DNA of 64,000 nucleotides, taken from contig NC_077235.1 of NCBI RefSeq assembly GCF_027887165.1, positions 48,911,395-48,975,394 of the forward strand. Direction: 5' to 3'. The notes under the pieces were generated by a model. That model saw only the letters and a list, made by a program, of their open reading frames with translations, searched no databases and was not told the origin of the DNA. Positions 33,792-44,749 of this stretch are shown piece after piece. The position numbers and the translations under genes were made by a program. The DNA comes from Monodelphis domestica. Taxonomy: Eukaryota; Chordata; Mammalia; Didelphimorphia; Didelphidae. Numbering within the stretch: position 1 is the first letter of the stretch; each line of letters starts with the position of its first letter.

Positions 33792-34599
33792 CCCCAAGGA
33801 AAGTGTTGGCATTAGAATTAAGGGAGGGATGGGGTAAGACTTCCTTCAGAATTGCATATGCATTTTAAATTAATTGTGGAAGAATAGAAACTTTCAAGCA
33901 TATTTGGATGAAAAAACCAGGGTTGAGTAGGAACTTGGAAAGCACAAAAGTCTTAAAGAAACCTAAAAAGCTTTTTTAAAATTAATTAGAAGGGCTCTAT
34001 GAGGATGTGGTACTAAAATTATAATAGGGGAGAAAGAATAGCTCTCTTTTCAGAACCTTAAAAGAGATGGATGGAAGAAGGGAAAGGAATTGGTTCTGAT
34101 CCAGAGATTGGTGGAGAGGAAAGAGAAGGGAAGGTCAAAAAAAGAATATTGTAGGGTAGAAAGGAGGAAGGAAGGGAGTGGAATATTTGGAAAGCATGTA
34201 GCACAGTGCCTGGCACATTGTAGGTGTTTAATAAATGCTTATTCCCATCCACATCCCTTCCCTCAATCCCTGAACCTTATTTCTCATAATCAGGGTGCAT
34301 GAGAAGGAGAATATAGCAATTTGGAGGAAGGGGGAGAAGGAACAGGCATCATCAGGTAAACCTCAGTGATCAGAAATGGACAAAGAAGGGGAGAGCACCA
34401 ACAGTTTGTTGTAGAAATATATCAAACCTGCAGGTAAGCAAGTAGGGATAGGGAGGGAGTGCTAAGGGATAATCATAAGAAAAACAAACTTCCTGGTACT
34501 GAAGATGGCAGGTGGGATGGGGAATCAAAATGAAAAAAAAAACACAACTAGAATACAAAGGGATAGTCTTAGATTGGAGAATGTCTGAAAAGTATCAGT
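33792..34599. other. Mostly unassigned purine-rich sequence
   Basis: Contains an L2/MIR-like 3' motif at ~34195-34240 (AGTGCCTGGCACATTGTAGG; AATAAATGCTTATTCCC) and otherwise nothing recognised. Confidence 0.4.
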
Positions 34600-34911
34600 T
34601 GAAGAATAACTAACATTTTTAGAGTGTATGAATGGAATAGAATGTCACCAAGCCCTAGGAAATGATGAAAGGGACAATTTCAGAGCATCCTGGGTAATAG
34701 CACTAGAACCAAGAGACATTTTATACAAGGACAACAAAATTATAAAGAAAACAATTTTGAAAGACTTATGAACTTTAATCAATGCAATGAAGAAATACAA
34801 TTCCAGAGGACAGGAAATGAAATGTGTTCCCCAGCCTGATAGAGAAGGGATGGACTCAGGGTACAGAATGAGAGAGATTTTTTAGAAGAGGCCAATGCAG
34901 GAACACACACA

Positions 34912-35083
34912 CACACCTATACCTTCTGTCTTAGAATCCATACTAAGTATTGGTTTGGTAAAGGCTAGGAAAATGGAGGTAAATGACTTGCCCAGAGTCA
35001 CAAAGTATCTGAGATCAAATTTGAACCCAGGGCCTCCTGTCTCCAGGCCTGGCCCTCTATCCACTGAGCCAACTAGCTGCCCC
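34912..35083 (-). mobile_element. WSINE-like SINE, copy 14
   Basis: ATACCTTCTGTCTTAGAATC, CTTGCCCAGAGTCACAAAGT and GCCAACTAGCTGCCCC; lacks ~15 bases of the SINE body. Confidence 0.85.
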
Positions 35084-35181
35084 AACTATGCATATTTGTT
35101 ACAAGGGTATTATTTTTATTTTTTTCAAGTGGAAGTAGGATGGAGAGAAAATAAATTTTTGTTCACTAAAAAATTACATAA

Positions 35182-35369
35182 GGGGGCAGCTGGGTGGCTC
35201 AGTGGATTGAGAGCCAGGCCTAGAGATGGGAGGTCTTGGGTTCAAATTTGACCTCAGACACTTCCCAGTGGTGTGACCCTGGGCAAGTCACTTCACCCCC
35301 ATTGCCTAGCCCTTACCGCTCTACCAATACACAGTATTGATTCCAAGATGGAAGGTAAGGGTTTTATTA
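35182..35369 (+). mobile_element. WSINE-like SINE, copy 15, with 14-bp target-site duplication
   Basis: GGGGGCAGCTGGGTGGCTCA to GGAAGGTAAGGGTTTTATTA, flanked by AAAAAATTACATAA (35168-35181 and 35370-35383). A ~15-bp internal deletion removes CTTCTGCCTTGGAG. Confidence 0.92.
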
Positions 35370-35597
35370 AAAAAATTACATAAATTTTTTTTAAAGAAAG
35401 TAATGGAATATTATCATACCATAAGAAATAAGGAAAGAGACTATTTCAGAGAATCTTGAGTAGAATAAACTGGTATAGAATCAAGTGAGTAGAGCCTGGA
35501 AAACAATTTCCATAATAGCAACCATATTATAAAGACAAACAATTTTGAGAGATGGAAGAGTTCTGATAAACACAATGACCAACAGTGCCCTCCGGAG

Positions 35598-35798
35598 CAG
35601 TGGTATCAAATGCAAACAGAAACAGATACCTGCTGGCAGCTATGGTCTTGGAAAGCCACAAATGAACACATCCAAGTTGTAGTATATTTTTATTTATTTT
35701 TGTCAAACAATTCCCAATTACATTTTAATCTAGTTTGGGCTGCGTTGGGGAATTTTGCAGGGATTCAGGGTCTGGCTGCTGAGAGTTTGGCACGTCTT
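35598..35798. mobile_element. hAT-type MITE with 8-bp target-site duplication
   Basis: 201 bp with imperfect inverted ends (CAGTGGTATCAAA; other end, reversed, AAGACGTGCCAAA). The body contains CAATTCCCAATTACATTTTA and TTTGGGCTGCG, as in a widespread hAT MITE. Flanked by CTCCGGAG / CTCCAGAG (35590-35597, 35799-35806) in L1 sequence. Eight-base duplications are characteristic of hAT transposition. Confidence 0.8.
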
Positions 35799-36235
35799 CT
35801 CCAGAGGACATATGACGAAGCATGCTACCCACCTCCTGGCAGAGAGGTGGTGAACTCAGGGTACGGAATGATGCATATGTTTTTGGACATAGCCTCTGTG
35901 ACTATGCTCATTTGTTCATTCTTAATTGGGGAGGCAGTGCTTGGCAAAGGGAAAGACAGGATTTCAGCAATAGTAATGCCAAAAAAAAGACCATTGAAAT
36001 AGTTTTTAAAATGTTCAAAACAATAATCCAGTAGAATTGCTTGTCAGCTCCAGGAGGGCAGAGGGACAAGGGGAGGGAGAGAACGTGAATCATGTAACCA
36101 TGGAACAGATTTAAAAATAAATACATTTAAAAAATTAAAATGCATAAAACAGAACAAAAGAAAGCACAAAGAGGATGTGGATTTAATAGATAATTTAATA
36201 TTAATATTAAATATTAATAATATTTAGAAATCTCT

Positions 36236-36437
36236 TTTTTTAAACCTTTACCTTCCATCTTAGAATCGATTCTAAGTATTGGTTCAGAGGCAGAAGAGCA
36301 GTAAAAGGCTAGGCATTTGGAGTTAATAAGTGACTTGCCCAGAGTCACACAGCTAAGAAGTATCTGAGACCAGATTTGAACCCAGGACCTCCCATCTCTA
36401 GGCCTGGCTCTCTATCCACTGAGCCACACAGCTGCCC
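36236..36437 (-). mobile_element. WSINE-like SINE, copy 16
   Basis: Complete minus-strand copy (TTACCTTCCATCTTAGAATC; AGAGTCACACAGCTAAGAAG; CACACAGCTGCCCC). Confidence 0.92.
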
Positions 36438-36559
36438 CTTAATATATGCTTTTCTAAAGCCAAATATATGAAATGTAGACTCACAGTTTCACATACAATC
36501 CTATTTTTCTGTACTTCTGTGTATATGGAAATGCTCTTTTTTTTAGGAGGAGGCATTTA

Positions 36560-36915
36560 AGTTCAAAATTTTTAAAAAGCCTCCACAATTTTGCTCCAAT
36601 TGACTTTTCCAGTCTTATTTCCTCTTACTACCCCTTTGCTGATTCTATGAATCATTAGCTGTCTCTGAGAGACAACATTCCATTCTCTCTTTTGTGTATT
36701 CACACAAATCTTGCCCGTGTCCAGAATTTGCTCTCTCTTCATCTCCACCTTTCAGAAAGTTTACCCTCATTCTGTGGCACTTTGGATGCCATCATTTGGG
36801 AAGACTTTCTTGATCCTGATGTCATCCCCCTTCCCAAATGATTTTTTATTTATTTATCTGCATATATGTTGCCCCGCTAGAATGTAGGCCTTTTGAGGAA
36901 AGAGATTGTTAGGCT
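36560..36915 (+). mobile_element. L2 LINE 3' end
   Basis: AAAAGCCTCCACAATTTTGC, TTTTCCAGTCTTATTTCCTC and GCTAGAATGTAGGCCTTTTG are ordered as in the L2 3' region. Confidence 0.7.
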
Positions 36916-37664
36916 TTGCATGTAATAAATAATATAATGAATAAAAATAAAATAATACACATAACAAATTATATATAATACAGATAATAAAGAAATAACA
37001 ATTCAGCCCAAACTTTATTACCTGTTTTTTAAGTAGCAAAGTCAGAATTATTGGACTCTTTCTTTCGTGAGGCTAACGTAGGGCTTTAAATGGGTCTGAT
37101 TATTGACCTTTTCCACCTAAGACCAAATAAATATAAAGGTCACTTTCACTCTAAGAGATGATGGATCAGGCTTAAGTATTCCCATCCCCCTCCTAGGGAG
37201 TCAGCTGTCTCTGTCAAATCTGGGCTCTGCCAGATGTGCTCCTTGGTCAGGTCACTAGATCTCTTAGCAGCTGCCACATGCAAATGACTTGCCAAGCTTC
37301 ATATGACTCTCTTGAGGTCCTAATTCTAAGCAAAATATATCAAGTAGACCAAGTAAACGAGTATCTATATTTTGAAGAGCATAATTCTGAGAATGACATA
37401 CAAGATGCCCGCTTTTTATGTCCATTTGATGTATGTTAAATTAGGAAAGAGTGAAAGCGAAGGGCCATAGACTTCTCCACCAGTTTCTTCCCTTCATCTG
37501 ACATCTTGGCCATGGAAATGTGTACAATTTCCCACGGGTTCAAGCTACGGGTGCTCCCTTGATCTCCATCACTTTGCTCCACCTTTCAGTCTTGAGAAGG
37601 CAGTGCTACTTCATGGAGGAGCTGAGTAGAAGCTGTACCAAGTGTCCAGGTCACAAAGTCTGGA

Positions 37665-37950
37665 AAATATCTTAGAGGTCACCTAGCCCTACCTTGAACG
37701 CTCAACAACATCCCTTACAAGTGGTCGTTCAGTCTTTGCTTGAACCCATCCAGTGATGAGGAACTGGCTGCTTAGGGAGGCAGCCCACTGTATTACTGGC
37801 TAGTTCTTCCTATTATCAAGCTGATATCTGCCTGGCTATAACCCATCAATCCGAATTCTGCTTTCTAGTACATCACGGAATAAATTGAACCCCTCTTTCA
37901 CATTAAGCCTTTTGCTAAGAAATAATCATGAGCTCCCTTTAGTTGTCTTT
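37665..37950 (+). repeat. Ancient interspersed repeat, family not named
   Basis: TTGAACCCATCCAGTGATGA, GAGGCAGCCCACTGTATTAC and TAGTTCTTCCTATTATCAAG follow a pattern common in mammalian genomes. Confidence 0.4.
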
Positions 37951-38113
37951 TTGCCAGGCTACACGTTTCCCTCAACTACTCATCATCTGGCAGTTTCTAG
38001 GGCCCTCTCCATTTGGTTGCTATCATATGGACATACTTGAGTTTGGCATTTAAATACTGGCAGGATCTATGATGATGATCCTCTCCACCAAAATAGATTG
38101 CAAACCTATAACA

Positions 38114-38308
38114 AGGGTTTTTGATCTTCTTGTGTCACAAACCTGTTTGTCGGTCTGCCTGGTAAAGTTTATGAAGCCTTTCTTAGTATCATGTTTTTAA
38201 ATGCAGAAAAGAAAATAAATAGGATTAGAAAAGTAGCCAATTATATCGCAGCACAGTGATCAAAATATTCAAAAGATAATTTCACAGACCTCTAGTTATG
38301 AATCCCTG
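38114..38308 (+). mobile_element. hAT-like MITE (family shared with 41655 and 54296)
   Basis: 195 bp from AGGGTTTTTGATCTTCTTG to TTATGAATCCCTG, a pair of imperfect inverted ends, with GTTTTTAAATGCAGAAAAGA in the body. Flanks CTATAACA / CTATATAA agree at 6 of 8 positions, consistent with an old 8-bp duplication. Confidence 0.65.
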
Positions 38309-38329
38309 CTATATAAATATAAATAACCG

Positions 38330-40700
38330 GGTTGATGATGTTTAGGAGCTGTCATAGCTGAAAAAACCATCACTATGGCCACCTTGGTGTCCGTTTGCCT
38401 TTCATTTTTGTCTTTGGTTCCCAGAGAAAGTCACTGTACCTTGCAGATAGTAAGTGCTTTTTTAGGTTCTATTCTACTTGATTCAAAGTGAAGTGAATAT
38501 CCTAGCTTCACTCTCTAAGCAAGGCTGGCTTTGTTTACATCTTCAGGGTGTTAGGGATAGGGATAGGGTGTTTCTTTTCTAATGCTATCATCCTGAGGCC
38601 CCATTTCTGGTGTTTTCTTCTCACTGTTAATCACCAGTGACTAGTGTCACAGTTTCCTTTGACCAATTAACATCATTTTGTTTTTGCAAAGGGATATTTA
38701 CTTCAAAGATATAACAATAACACGTCTCCACCAACACTTTGGGGGTGTACTCTCCTCTGTACCACTTCAGTCCATGAGGACAATGTGTTCAGACTTAACA
38801 TTATTCCTACAAAGCACAGGTCCCGCCATGTTCACCACAAAATTCTGCATTGCTGCTAGATGAGCTCTTGCCTCAGCTATCACTGGGCTGGGTCCCAGAG
38901 TTTGCTCCTCACTCTTCAAGGCCTCCAAACTAGACACACATGAACTCTAATACTGGACCTCTCCTGGCTTTCCAAAACTCACAAAGGAACTTGAAGCCGC
39001 CAATCTCCACCTAACACGAAAGAACAAACACTGAGGAAAAGAACCACAGCCCATATTCACTGGCCACATGTTGGTTTAGGATGGGGAGGGCCTTCTTCCC
39101 TTACAGTATTGCTTTTCTTTTCTCACCAGGGGGGACAAAGTCAGATCAAAAGAAGGGGCAGGCTCTATTTGACAAATATCTTTTGAACGCATACAGTTCT
39201 TTTATTCATTTATTTATTTTACTTCTTCCATCCCTTTATTTTTTGGAGAGAAACTACATTCTACAACTTCTACACCTTATGCCTTCCAGAATTTCTACTG
39301 TCATCGTCTGGTTTCCTTTTCTGACTAAACCAACTTATTTTTATTTGAAGGAGAAGCCAAACACCTTTTGGACAATGTTAAATTTAACCTGTACCCAATA
39401 GAAAACACTTTCTTAAGTAGAGAGAGCTTTATGTGTTTCTCAGCAAGATAGGAGAGCATTTAAGCACTGGGGCGAAGGTCCAACTACCCCTATGCTGAGT
39501 GAATTCTGGCTGTCAGTAAGTGAATTTTCAGAAGTTTAGTAAGCATATTTAAAGCTCAGTTTACTTTCACATTATACTGAATGCTGCTAGTTCAGGGCAT
39601 TTAAATACTGAAATCATCTTCTGACATGTCTGAAGCAGAATTTTCTTAACTCACTTGGATATGACCACTTTTAAACTCTCATCCCAATCTCTTGGATAAC
39701 ACAATGCCAACAAATAATCTAGACTATTAAATCAGTTAAATGTCGAATCATTTAAAACTATAAAAATCAGCAACAAAACAAATTTATCATTTAACTATTA
39801 TAACAACATTTACACAGCACTTTCAAGTCAATGCATATAGTTCTGGCTACACGGTTACACCCAATTAAATGTTATCACATGATTAGCAGAATGAAATTAG
39901 TTATAGAAAGTCTATTCCAAAGACCATGCGAGGAAGGACTGTGCTAACTGGCCAGTCCTGTTCCAAAAGGATTCCCATGATCTGACAGAGCATATTCACA
40001 GTTGGTTCCCTGCATAGATTTTATTCAAATGTACAAGGACAGAGAAACGTTAGTCCCCAAATGACATTAAGTTGGATGAACTCTTCTGAAGAGCTCCCCT
40101 GGCCCTGAGACCCTTCTAAATCCCAGATATGTTACTGTTGGTGCCAGGAGTTTGCTCCACAAAGGGTGGACCTTTTATTAGAGTTGAGGAACTTGCCCTT
40201 TTGGAAGGGTAAACAGCTAAATAGGGATGCTATACTAAGCATCACATGCAAAGGAGGCTTAGCTGGAGCTCCACCTGATCCATCCAGGTAGTGTTAATCC
40301 CACAGTATTTTCTCCCCACTGGGTTTCAAGTACCAGGCATTTTCCAAGGGTTGGGCAATATGAAGAAACCACCATGGCTCCCAACCTGCACCTGCTCCTA
40401 CAACAGCCCTTAATAGATCTTTGTTTAACAAAAGTGTTCCTTAGTATCAAGGGCCTGGAAATTCAAGAAGCATAGATTTGTATACTGCTTCATATCAAGG
40501 GCTATATAAGTTGTCAGTTTAATTTTTAGAGCCTTGGCTGGAATTGGAGAAAGAGAACCTAGCCAAAATGTTTTTGCGAACTGGTTTTTGATACAAGGTA
40601 TTTACAAAGGGCTAACCAGGAGACTTGAGCATAAAATTACCTTTTGGAAGGGCCAAAGAGAAAATTATTAGAATTTTCCTATAGGAAAATTTACATCACC
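38330..40700. other. Repeat-poor unique stretch; no gene found
   Basis: About 2.4 kb, one of the longest stretches without young SINE or L1 copies. Short open frames (for example 39081-39401) have no splice context, no domain and no coding character I can support. It could hold conserved non-coding elements, which cannot be judged from one sequence. Confidence 0.4.
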
Positions 40701-40712
40701 ACCTTCCCTTTT

Positions 40713-40912
40713 TTAAAAAATCCTCACCTTCTGTCTTAGAATCAATACTGTGTATTGGCTCCAAGGCAGGAGAGTGGTAAGGGCTAGGCAGTGGGGGTTA
40801 AGTGACTTGCCCAGGGTCACACAGCTGGGAAGTGCCTGAGGTCAGATTTCAACACAGGACCTCTGGTCTCTGGGCCTGGCTTTCAATCCACTGAGCCACC
40901 CAGCTGCCCCCA
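40713..40912 (-). mobile_element. WSINE-like SINE, copy 17, with 15-bp target-site duplication
   Basis: Full-length, flanked by ACCACCTTCCCTTTT / ACCACTTTCCCTTTT (40698-40712, 40913-40927). Confidence 0.94.
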
Positions 40913-41374
40913 ACCACTTTCCCTTTTAATGGTCATGTTTTCATTCTTTACAAAAAGATGGCTTTCAGTTTCTTTTCTTAGACTACTATCCAATAGTCTA
41001 TCGTGTGGAGGAAACACTTCGGAAATTTAAGTTGTCTCCAGATTTCATATGTGCTAAGTACTCAGACTTCAAGGACTTATACTTTGTCCTTTTTGTTGAA
41101 CAATTAATTGTGTTGCTATTTGTGCTAAATGATGTCTATTGATATCACTTTGTTGGCTAGAATAATCAAAAGCATCTATATGTGTCTAAGTCCGGATCCA
41201 TGGTTGGAACTGACTTCCACTGAAGAGTATAAAATATCAATTTTCATATCAATGATACTTTTCTTTCTTATACAGGAAGTCAATGATTAATAGCAAAGGA
41301 CAAAATGTCTCACAATGGTTCCTAAACATTTCAGGGTTGGGCATCACCTTATAAAAAAAAGTACTAGCTCTAAC

Positions 41375-41585
41375 ATTGATAAAGCATTTTAAAGTTTGCG
41401 ATCCTCCCAGTAACCCTGTGAAAAAGGTATTATTTTTATCCTACATTTTTATTGATGAGGAAACTGAGGCACGGATGGGTTTATTGACTTGCCCAGGGTT
41501 ACTTACATAGGTGGTAGATATTTGAGGCAGGTTTGAACTCATCTTTCTGACTTGTTTCGGCAGTAGAGTTTCAATCCTAAACCTC
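41375..41585 (-). mobile_element. MIR-type SINE
   Basis: AAAGCATTTTAAAGTTTGCG, GATGAGGAAACTGAGGCACG and GGTTTGAACTCATC in reverse MIR order. Confidence 0.7.
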
Positions 41586-41654
41586 ATTTTAACACTTCCT
41601 ATATACAACTCTTACAAACTAGACAAATTTATAAAGTTGTTCCCTTAATACGAG

Positions 41655-41925
41655 AGTTTTTAACTTGGGGTCCTTGAATTTGGTTTTTTTTTCTCTACAG
41701 TAATGTTTTATTTCTTTCCTAATTACATGTAAAAACAGTTTTGGGCATTCGTTTTCTGACATTTTGAGCTCATTTAAATGTTTTAAGTATATTTCAATAA
41801 ATTGTAATGGCCTTTCTTTATAATATCATGTTTTATTTTATACATTAAAAAAGTTATTCTGAGATGAGGTCTAAAGGCTTCTCCAGATTACCAAAGTGAT
41901 TCAGGATTCCAAACAAGGGATTATT
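41655..41925 (-). mobile_element. hAT-like MITE, minus orientation, with an inserted L1-like piece
   Basis: GTTTTTAACTTGGGGTCCTT at one end and AAAGGCTTCTCCAGATTACC near the other, with TTTATTTTATACATTAAAAA between, is the reverse complement of the 38114 family. The piece at ~41685-41775 (CCTAATTACATGTAAAAACA) looks like a later L1 3' end. Confidence 0.5.
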
Positions 41926-42720
41926 TTGTAATTTAATGGCCATTCTTTATACCAACTAAGCAGTATAGAATTTAACATTTGTTGAGCAGCTAGAATTTTC
42001 TTGAGAAGTAGGACTCCAACTGGGGTTGCATTTTTACACTCTGTAGGAGGGAGAGGTCACCCCAGTGTGCCCCAGCCTGCAGATGCCATTACAGGCATTG
42101 CCTTAAGCCTCCTGCTTCTGCCTGACATTTTCCCTATCTAAAATGAATGGAAATCTTCTAATCTTCCTCTTTCTTACAATTGCTGCCTCAGACCCTCTCA
42201 CTCCTTGACCTGCCCTCTCTGTTGCCTTTTGGGCAGGGAGAAGGAGATGAAATGCCTGAGAAAAACTCTGCTGGAGGACTGTAAGGGAGATTTTTAAGTG
42301 GACTACAGAAACTCTCGCCCCCATCCCAGCAAATTTTAAGAAAACATTCTTCTTTTTTCCTCAGTTCCCCAACCGTGAATTCATGGAGATGAGAGCTCAA
42401 AGAAATATTTTCTGCTAATGCTAAATCAAAATTCAATTTATAACCTATGCCTGCTATGCAAAAGTTAAATATAGGTCTCTTCACTGAGGGCGTAGTGGAA
42501 AGAACAGTGGCGAAAGAGTCAGGCTACGGAATCTGGGACTAATTACTTGCGTGCCACAATTTCTACTTCTGAAAAACAGGTAAACAATCCTTTTACTATC
42601 TAATAGAAAAGCACCCCAGAAGCCCCAAAGTACTCTGTAAAAATGAGCTATATAAACCTCCGTAAAGAATAGGAATATTTGGAAGTCAGCTTCTCTAGTG
42701 AGCCATTTATACAGATATCT
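41926..42720. other. No gene or clear repeat recognised
   Basis: Mixed sequence with short open frames only. Confidence 0.35.
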
Positions 42721-42724
42721 TTAT

Positions 42725-42965
42725 TTTATTTTTTAATTGAACATTTTAATTTAATTAGTTAATTTAGAATGTTTCCATGGTTACATGATTCATGTTCCTT
42801 CCTTCCCCTCCTCCCACCCCCTCCCACATCCGATGCACAATTCCACTGGGTGTTACATGTGTTATTGATCCAGAGCCATTTCCATATTATTGATATTTGC
42901 ACTGGGGTGATCGCTTAGAGTCTACATCCTCCATCATATCCCCATCAACTCATATCTTTGAATAC
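42725..42965 (-). mobile_element. L1 3'UTR fragment
   Basis: AATTTAGAATGTTTCCATGG, CCACTGGGTGTTACATGTGT and GATCGCTTAGAGTCTACATC match the minus-strand L1 3' end. Confidence 0.8.
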
Positions 42966-42998
42966 AGTAGAATACAGAGTTTGTCACCTATCATTTTT

Positions 42999-43430
42999 TT
43001 TCAAATTGAATTAATTTATTAATCAATTTAGAACATTATTCCTTGGTTACAATAATCACATTATTTCCCTCCCTCCCCTCCACCCACTCTTCCTGCAGCC
43101 AATGTGTAATTTCATTGGGTATTACTTGTGTCCTTGATCAGAACCTATTTTCATGTTGATGTTTGCATTAGGATGTTAATTTAGAATCTCCATCCCCAGT
43201 CATATCCCCTCGACCCATGTAATCAAGCAGTTGTTTTTCTTCTGTGTTCTTACTCCCACAGTTTTTCCTCTGAATGTGGGTAGTGTTCTTTCTTGTAGAT
43301 CCCTCCAAGTTGTTCAGGATCACTGCATCGCCACTAATGGAGAAGTCCATTACATTAGATTATACCACAGTGTATCAGTCTCTGTGCACAATGTTCTCCT
43401 GGTTCTGCTCCTCTCACTCTGCATCACTTC
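42999..43430 (-). mobile_element. 5'-truncated L1 at a reused target site
   Basis: Minus-strand L1 3'UTR (ATTTCATTGGGTATTACTTG; CATGTAATCAAGCAGTTG; CTCACTCTGCATCACTTC), flanked by CTATCATTTT at 42988-42997 and 43431-43440. Confidence 0.85.
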
Positions 43431-43440
43431 CTATCATTTT

Positions 43441-43638
43441 TTTTAACCTTCACTTTCCATTTTAGAATCAATACTGTGTATTGGTTCCAAGGCAGAAGAG
43501 TGGTAAGGGCTAGGCAATGGGGGTCAAGTGACTTGCCCAGGGTCACACAGCTGAGAAATGTCTGAGGCCAGATTTGAACCCAGGACCTCCCATCTCTAGG
43601 CTTGGCTCTCAATCCACCGAGCCACCCAGCTGCCCCCC
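43441..43638 (-). mobile_element. WSINE-like SINE, copy 18, joined to a tRNA-Asp pseudogene
   Basis: Complete minus-strand copy. Directly at its 5' (head) side lies a tRNA-Asp-like sequence. The two together are enclosed by CTATCATTTT at 43431-43440 and 43727-43736. Confidence 0.92.
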
Positions 43639-43650
43639 AAATTAGGAACC

Positions 43651-43722
43651 CTTCCCGTCAGGGAAGTGAACCCCGGTCTCCTACATGACAGGCTGGGATA
43701 CTCACCATTATACTAAAGAGAA
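43651..43722 (-). pseudogene. tRNA-Asp (GTC) pseudogene
   Basis: 72 bases on the minus strand match tRNA-Asp end to end. They show A-box-like TAGTATAATGGTGAGTA, anticodon loop CTGTCAT (anticodon GTC), a variable/T-arm segment GGAGACCGGGGTTCACTTCC and acceptor 3' strand GACGGGAAG. Changes from the conserved tRNA include a mismatch in the acceptor stem (position 6), one in the anticodon stem, and TTCGATT altered to TTCACTT in the T-loop/B-box. It has no CCA, and it sits inside a retroposed unit with a SINE, so it is most likely inactive. Confidence 0.85.
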
Positions 43723-43844
43723 AGGTCTATCATTTTAAGATATGAAGCATTCAGAAAACAGTCACAAAATGAATAAAGATTCATTTGGGGGAGAACTAGG
43801 AAAAATGCTGAATTAGGAGGGTGCGAAATTATCTCCAAAGCCAC

Positions 43845-44053
43845 TCCTTTTTTTCTTCTTCTGAAAATCTTTCCTTCTGTCTTAGAATTGATACTGATTG
43901 ATTCCAAAGCAGAAAAGTGTTAAAGGCTGGGCAACTGGGATTAAGTGACTTGCCCAGGGCCATGGCTAGGAAGCTTCTGAGGCCAGATTTGAACTGAGGA
44001 CCTCCTGTCTCCAGGCTTACCACTCTATCCACTGAGCCACCTAGCTGACCCCA
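43845..44053 (-). mobile_element. WSINE-like SINE, copy 19, diverged
   Basis: TTCCTTCTGTCTTAGAATTG, CTTGCCCAGGGCCATGGCTA and GAGCCACCTAGCTGACCCC. Confidence 0.85.
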
Positions 44054-44098
44054 TCCCATTATCCTTGAATTAGAATTATGTTCACTATAGAATGGGTG

Positions 44099-44099
<1 letters not shown>

Positions 44100-44131
<32 letters not shown>
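44100..44131. repeat. (TA)16 microsatellite
   Basis: Pure TA dinucleotides. Confidence 0.95.
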
Positions 44132-44137
<6 letters not shown>

Positions 44138-44149
44138 TTTTAGATCTTT

Positions 44150-44382
44150 GTTGATGACTTTCTTGGGGGCATAAACTGGGTAATGGGATTGCTAGGTCAA
44201 AAAGTTAGATAGCTTAGTCACTTATGTTGTGTATTTTTAAATAGACATTCCAAAGAATTAGATCAACTGAGAGCTCCACAGTCAGTGTGCTAATAGCTGG
44301 GCTTCCCATAGCCTCTACAAGAAGGCGGCAAACCTCAGGTTTGTTTTAATTTGCATTTCTCTTACTATTAGTGATTTAGAGC
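44150..44382 (-). mobile_element. L1 ORF2 fragment
   Basis: GGGATTGCTAGGTCAAAAAG, CCTCAGGTTTGTTTTAATTT and TTAGTGATTTAGAGCATG are minus-strand ORF2 3' sequence; the element is cut by the mariner-like end at 44383. Confidence 0.6.
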
Positions 44383-44556
44383 ATGCTGGGTGTCCCCAAA
44401 GTCTTAGTGACTTTATATATAAATATAAATGCTAATATATATTCTATATATTTGTTATATGTCATGTATATATATATTTTATATGTCATATATTATATAT
44501 AAAGCCTATATAAATGGCTTACTAGAAATTAAACTTTTTCATGGTTCACTGATCCC

Positions 44557-44697
44557 TTTTTTAATATAATTTTTATTTTATTAAAAAATTTTTTTCCATG
44601 GTAACATGATTCATGTTCTCTCCCTCCCCTTTTCCCTCTCCCTGCCAGGAACTGACAAGCAATCCCACTGGGTTATACATGTATCATCATTCAGAAC
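44557..44697 (-). mobile_element. L1 3' tail inside the mariner-like element
   Basis: TTTTTCCATGGTAACATGAT, CCAGGAACTGACAAGCAATC and CCACTGGGTTATACATGTAT. Confidence 0.8.
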
Positions 44698-44749
44698 CTA
44701 AGAAATAAAAAAAAAAATTTAAAGAGGGTCTGATTCTTCTTTTATTTAT

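Larger units (their letters stand above)
34600..36130 (+). mobile_element. Old L1 3' region, interrupted by two SINEs and a hAT MITE
   Basis: Diverged plus-strand L1 3'UTR landmarks: GAAAGGGACAATTTCAGAGC, ACTTATGAACTTTAATCAAT and AGGGATGGACTCAGGGTACA, and again at 35400-35597 and 35799-36000. The last 100 bp (ATTGCTTGTCAGCTCCAGGA; GAATCATGTAACCATGG) are a separate younger L1 tail. Confidence 0.55.

Noticed and set aside
35610-36002. 130-codon open frame on the plus strand
   Set aside because: It runs through a hAT MITE and old L1 sequence; no coding character or domain.
39081-39401. 106-codon plus-strand frame in a repeat-poor stretch
   Set aside because: Peptide is hydrophobic/aromatic from T-rich DNA with no motif; no supporting promoter or splice context.
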